Below are positions 63,222 through 64,000 of a stretch of 64,000 nucleotides of DNA, piece after piece. The stretch is from positions 1,054,001-1,118,000 of the forward strand of contig NZ_PYFP01000001.1 in the NCBI RefSeq assembly GCF_003056055.1, in the 5' to 3' direction. The notes beneath the pieces were generated by a model that had not been told where the DNA came from, ran no database searches, and saw only the letters and a list, made by a program, of their open reading frames with translations. Each line of letters starts with the position of its first letter. The first letter of the stretch is position 1. The stretch comes from Glaciimonas sp. PCH181 (GTDB lineage: Bacteria; Pseudomonadota; Gammaproteobacteria; Burkholderiales; Burkholderiaceae_D). Position numbers and translations under genes: made by a program.

Positions 63222-64000
63222 TTACTCTTCGGGAAGGATCAATTGCGCGCGTTCAAAAATAGCGCTGAAACAACTCCCCTTCCCCGGCTCGGAAGTAATC
63301 GCCAAATGACCACGATGTCGCAGCAAAACATGCTTAACAATTGCAAGGCCAAGACCGGTTCCCTGCGTCACTCGGGAACGCGTTTTATCGACGCGATAGA
63401 AGCGTTCAGTCAAGCGGCTTAAATGCTCGACAGCAATCCCAATTCCGTCATCCACCACGGTAAGCGCCGCGCCATCGCCAAGCAATTTCCAACTAATCCG
63501 AATCGCTCCGCCATCGGGTGTATAGCGCACAGCATTCGTCAATAAATTAGTAAACGCACTCTCCAATTCATCACGATTACCTTTGAGATCAATCTCTTGC
63601 GCATCCAGCGTAATCAAATGTTTTCCGTCAGATAATGCCTGAGCTTGTTGCAGAATATGATCGAGCATCGGCACAATTTTTACCGTCTCGGTTGAGGGTT
63701 GCTGGACCAACGATTCCAGTCTGGTCAACGTCAACATATCCGCCACAAGACGCTGCATGCGATGGCCTTGCTCAACCATTAAATTGAGTTGGCGCTGGCG
63801 CGTCTTCTGATCCATTTCACTCGACAAGGCATGCTCTAAAAACCCGTTGATGACAGTTAATGGCGTGCGCAATTCATGCGAGGCATTCGCAATAAAATCA
63901 CGTCGCAAAGTATCGAGTTTTTCAGTTTGCGTCAGGTCATGCGTGACCAATATTTGGCGACGATCGTCGAAAGATATTAATTGTAATTGGATTTTTCGCC
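63222..64000 (-). CDS. phoR: Phosphate-regulon sensor kinase PhoR, C-terminal part
   Basis: About 259 residues are in the window; the gene runs off its right end. The end of the PAS domain (LQLISFDDRRQILVTHDLTQ), the HisKA phospho-acceptor DFIANASHELRTPLTVINGFL, N-box NRDELESAFTNLLTNAVRYTP, G1 VVDDGIGI, F-box FYRVDK and G2 TQGTGLGLAIVKHVL are all seen, in the order and wording of PhoR. It would phosphorylate PhoB under phosphate limitation. Confidence 0.92.
   Translation of the reverse strand, partial: RKIQLQLISFDDRRQILVTHDLTQTEKLDTLRRDFIANASHELRTPLTVINGFLEHALSSEMDQKTRQRQLNLMVEQGHRMQRLVADMLTLTRLESLVQQPSTETVKIVPMLDHILQQAQALSDGKHLITLDAQEIDLKGNRDELESAFTNLLTNAVRYTPDGGAIRISWKLLGDGAALTVVDDGIGIAVEHLSRLTERFYRVDKTRSRVTQGTGLGLAIVKHVLLRHRGHLAITSEPGKGSCFSAIFERAQLILPEE

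Noticed and set aside
63034..63309. Plus-strand reading frame across the second tRNA-Pro
   Set aside because: Its core (GFEPWTPWSQT) is simply the reverse strand of the tRNA; this is a well-known false gene.

Overview
The window looks like a chromosomal segment of a betaproteobacterium of the Burkholderiales, most likely an Oxalobacteraceae member close to Herminiimonas, Collimonas or Glaciimonas. This is inferred from conserved blocks (rph-rdgB-hemW with a PP2C/kinase pair and yicC; rpsF-priB-rpsR-rplI-dnaB; alaA-hom; DUF47-pit; emr-type efflux; phoR) and from protein sequence character, not from a database search.

Positions 1-8550 are an accessory, decaying genomic island ending at the 3' side of a tRNA-Ser(TGA) gene. 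It holds a class III nucleotide-cyclase-like protein, three relatives of the YagK/YfjJ (inovirus Gp2) family, one of them truncated, an AlpA-like regulator, a frameshifted VOC-family gene, a frameshifted P4-type integrase-like gene, a short H-NS-like protein and an IS66 remnant. Much of it is non-coding or broken.

Positions 8600-14714 are core: a leftward run of protein kinase, PP2C phosphatase, rph, rdgB and hemW, with divergent yicC. Positions 14860-21800 look like inserted accessory functions: a Fur-controlled FecI sigma factor, FecR and a TonB-dependent siderophore receptor, then a convergent sulfonate-binding protein plus flavin monooxygenase. Positions 22098-25366 carry an LprI-like protein, hom and alaA.

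Positions 25617-33683 form a lipid A aminoarabinose (Arn) cluster: Mth938-like protein, ArnT, a small flippase subunit, ArnB, ArnC, ArnA split into two separate genes, and ArnD behind an intrinsic terminator. No ugd gene is present. Then come bcp, a PIN-PhoH protein, a MarR-OMF-HlyD-EmrB efflux set, and the phosphate pair DUF47-pit.

Positions 44211-50045 carry dnaB, the rpsF operon (with a good promoter and an S6:S18-type leader hairpin), lexA with an SOS box, trmJ and suhB. A VOC protein, RhlE helicase and tRNA-Pro follow.

Positions 53452-62318 are a polyol catabolic operon: four ABC transporter genes, D-arabinitol 4-dehydrogenase, a SmoS-like short-chain dehydrogenase, an AraC regulator and xylulokinase. 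The predicted flow is uptake of D-arabinitol/sorbitol-like polyols, oxidation to D-xylulose or D-fructose, and phosphorylation of xylulose. The window ends with an 11-bp A-tract tandem repeat, tRNA-Arg, a second identical tRNA-Pro and the C-terminal part of phoR.
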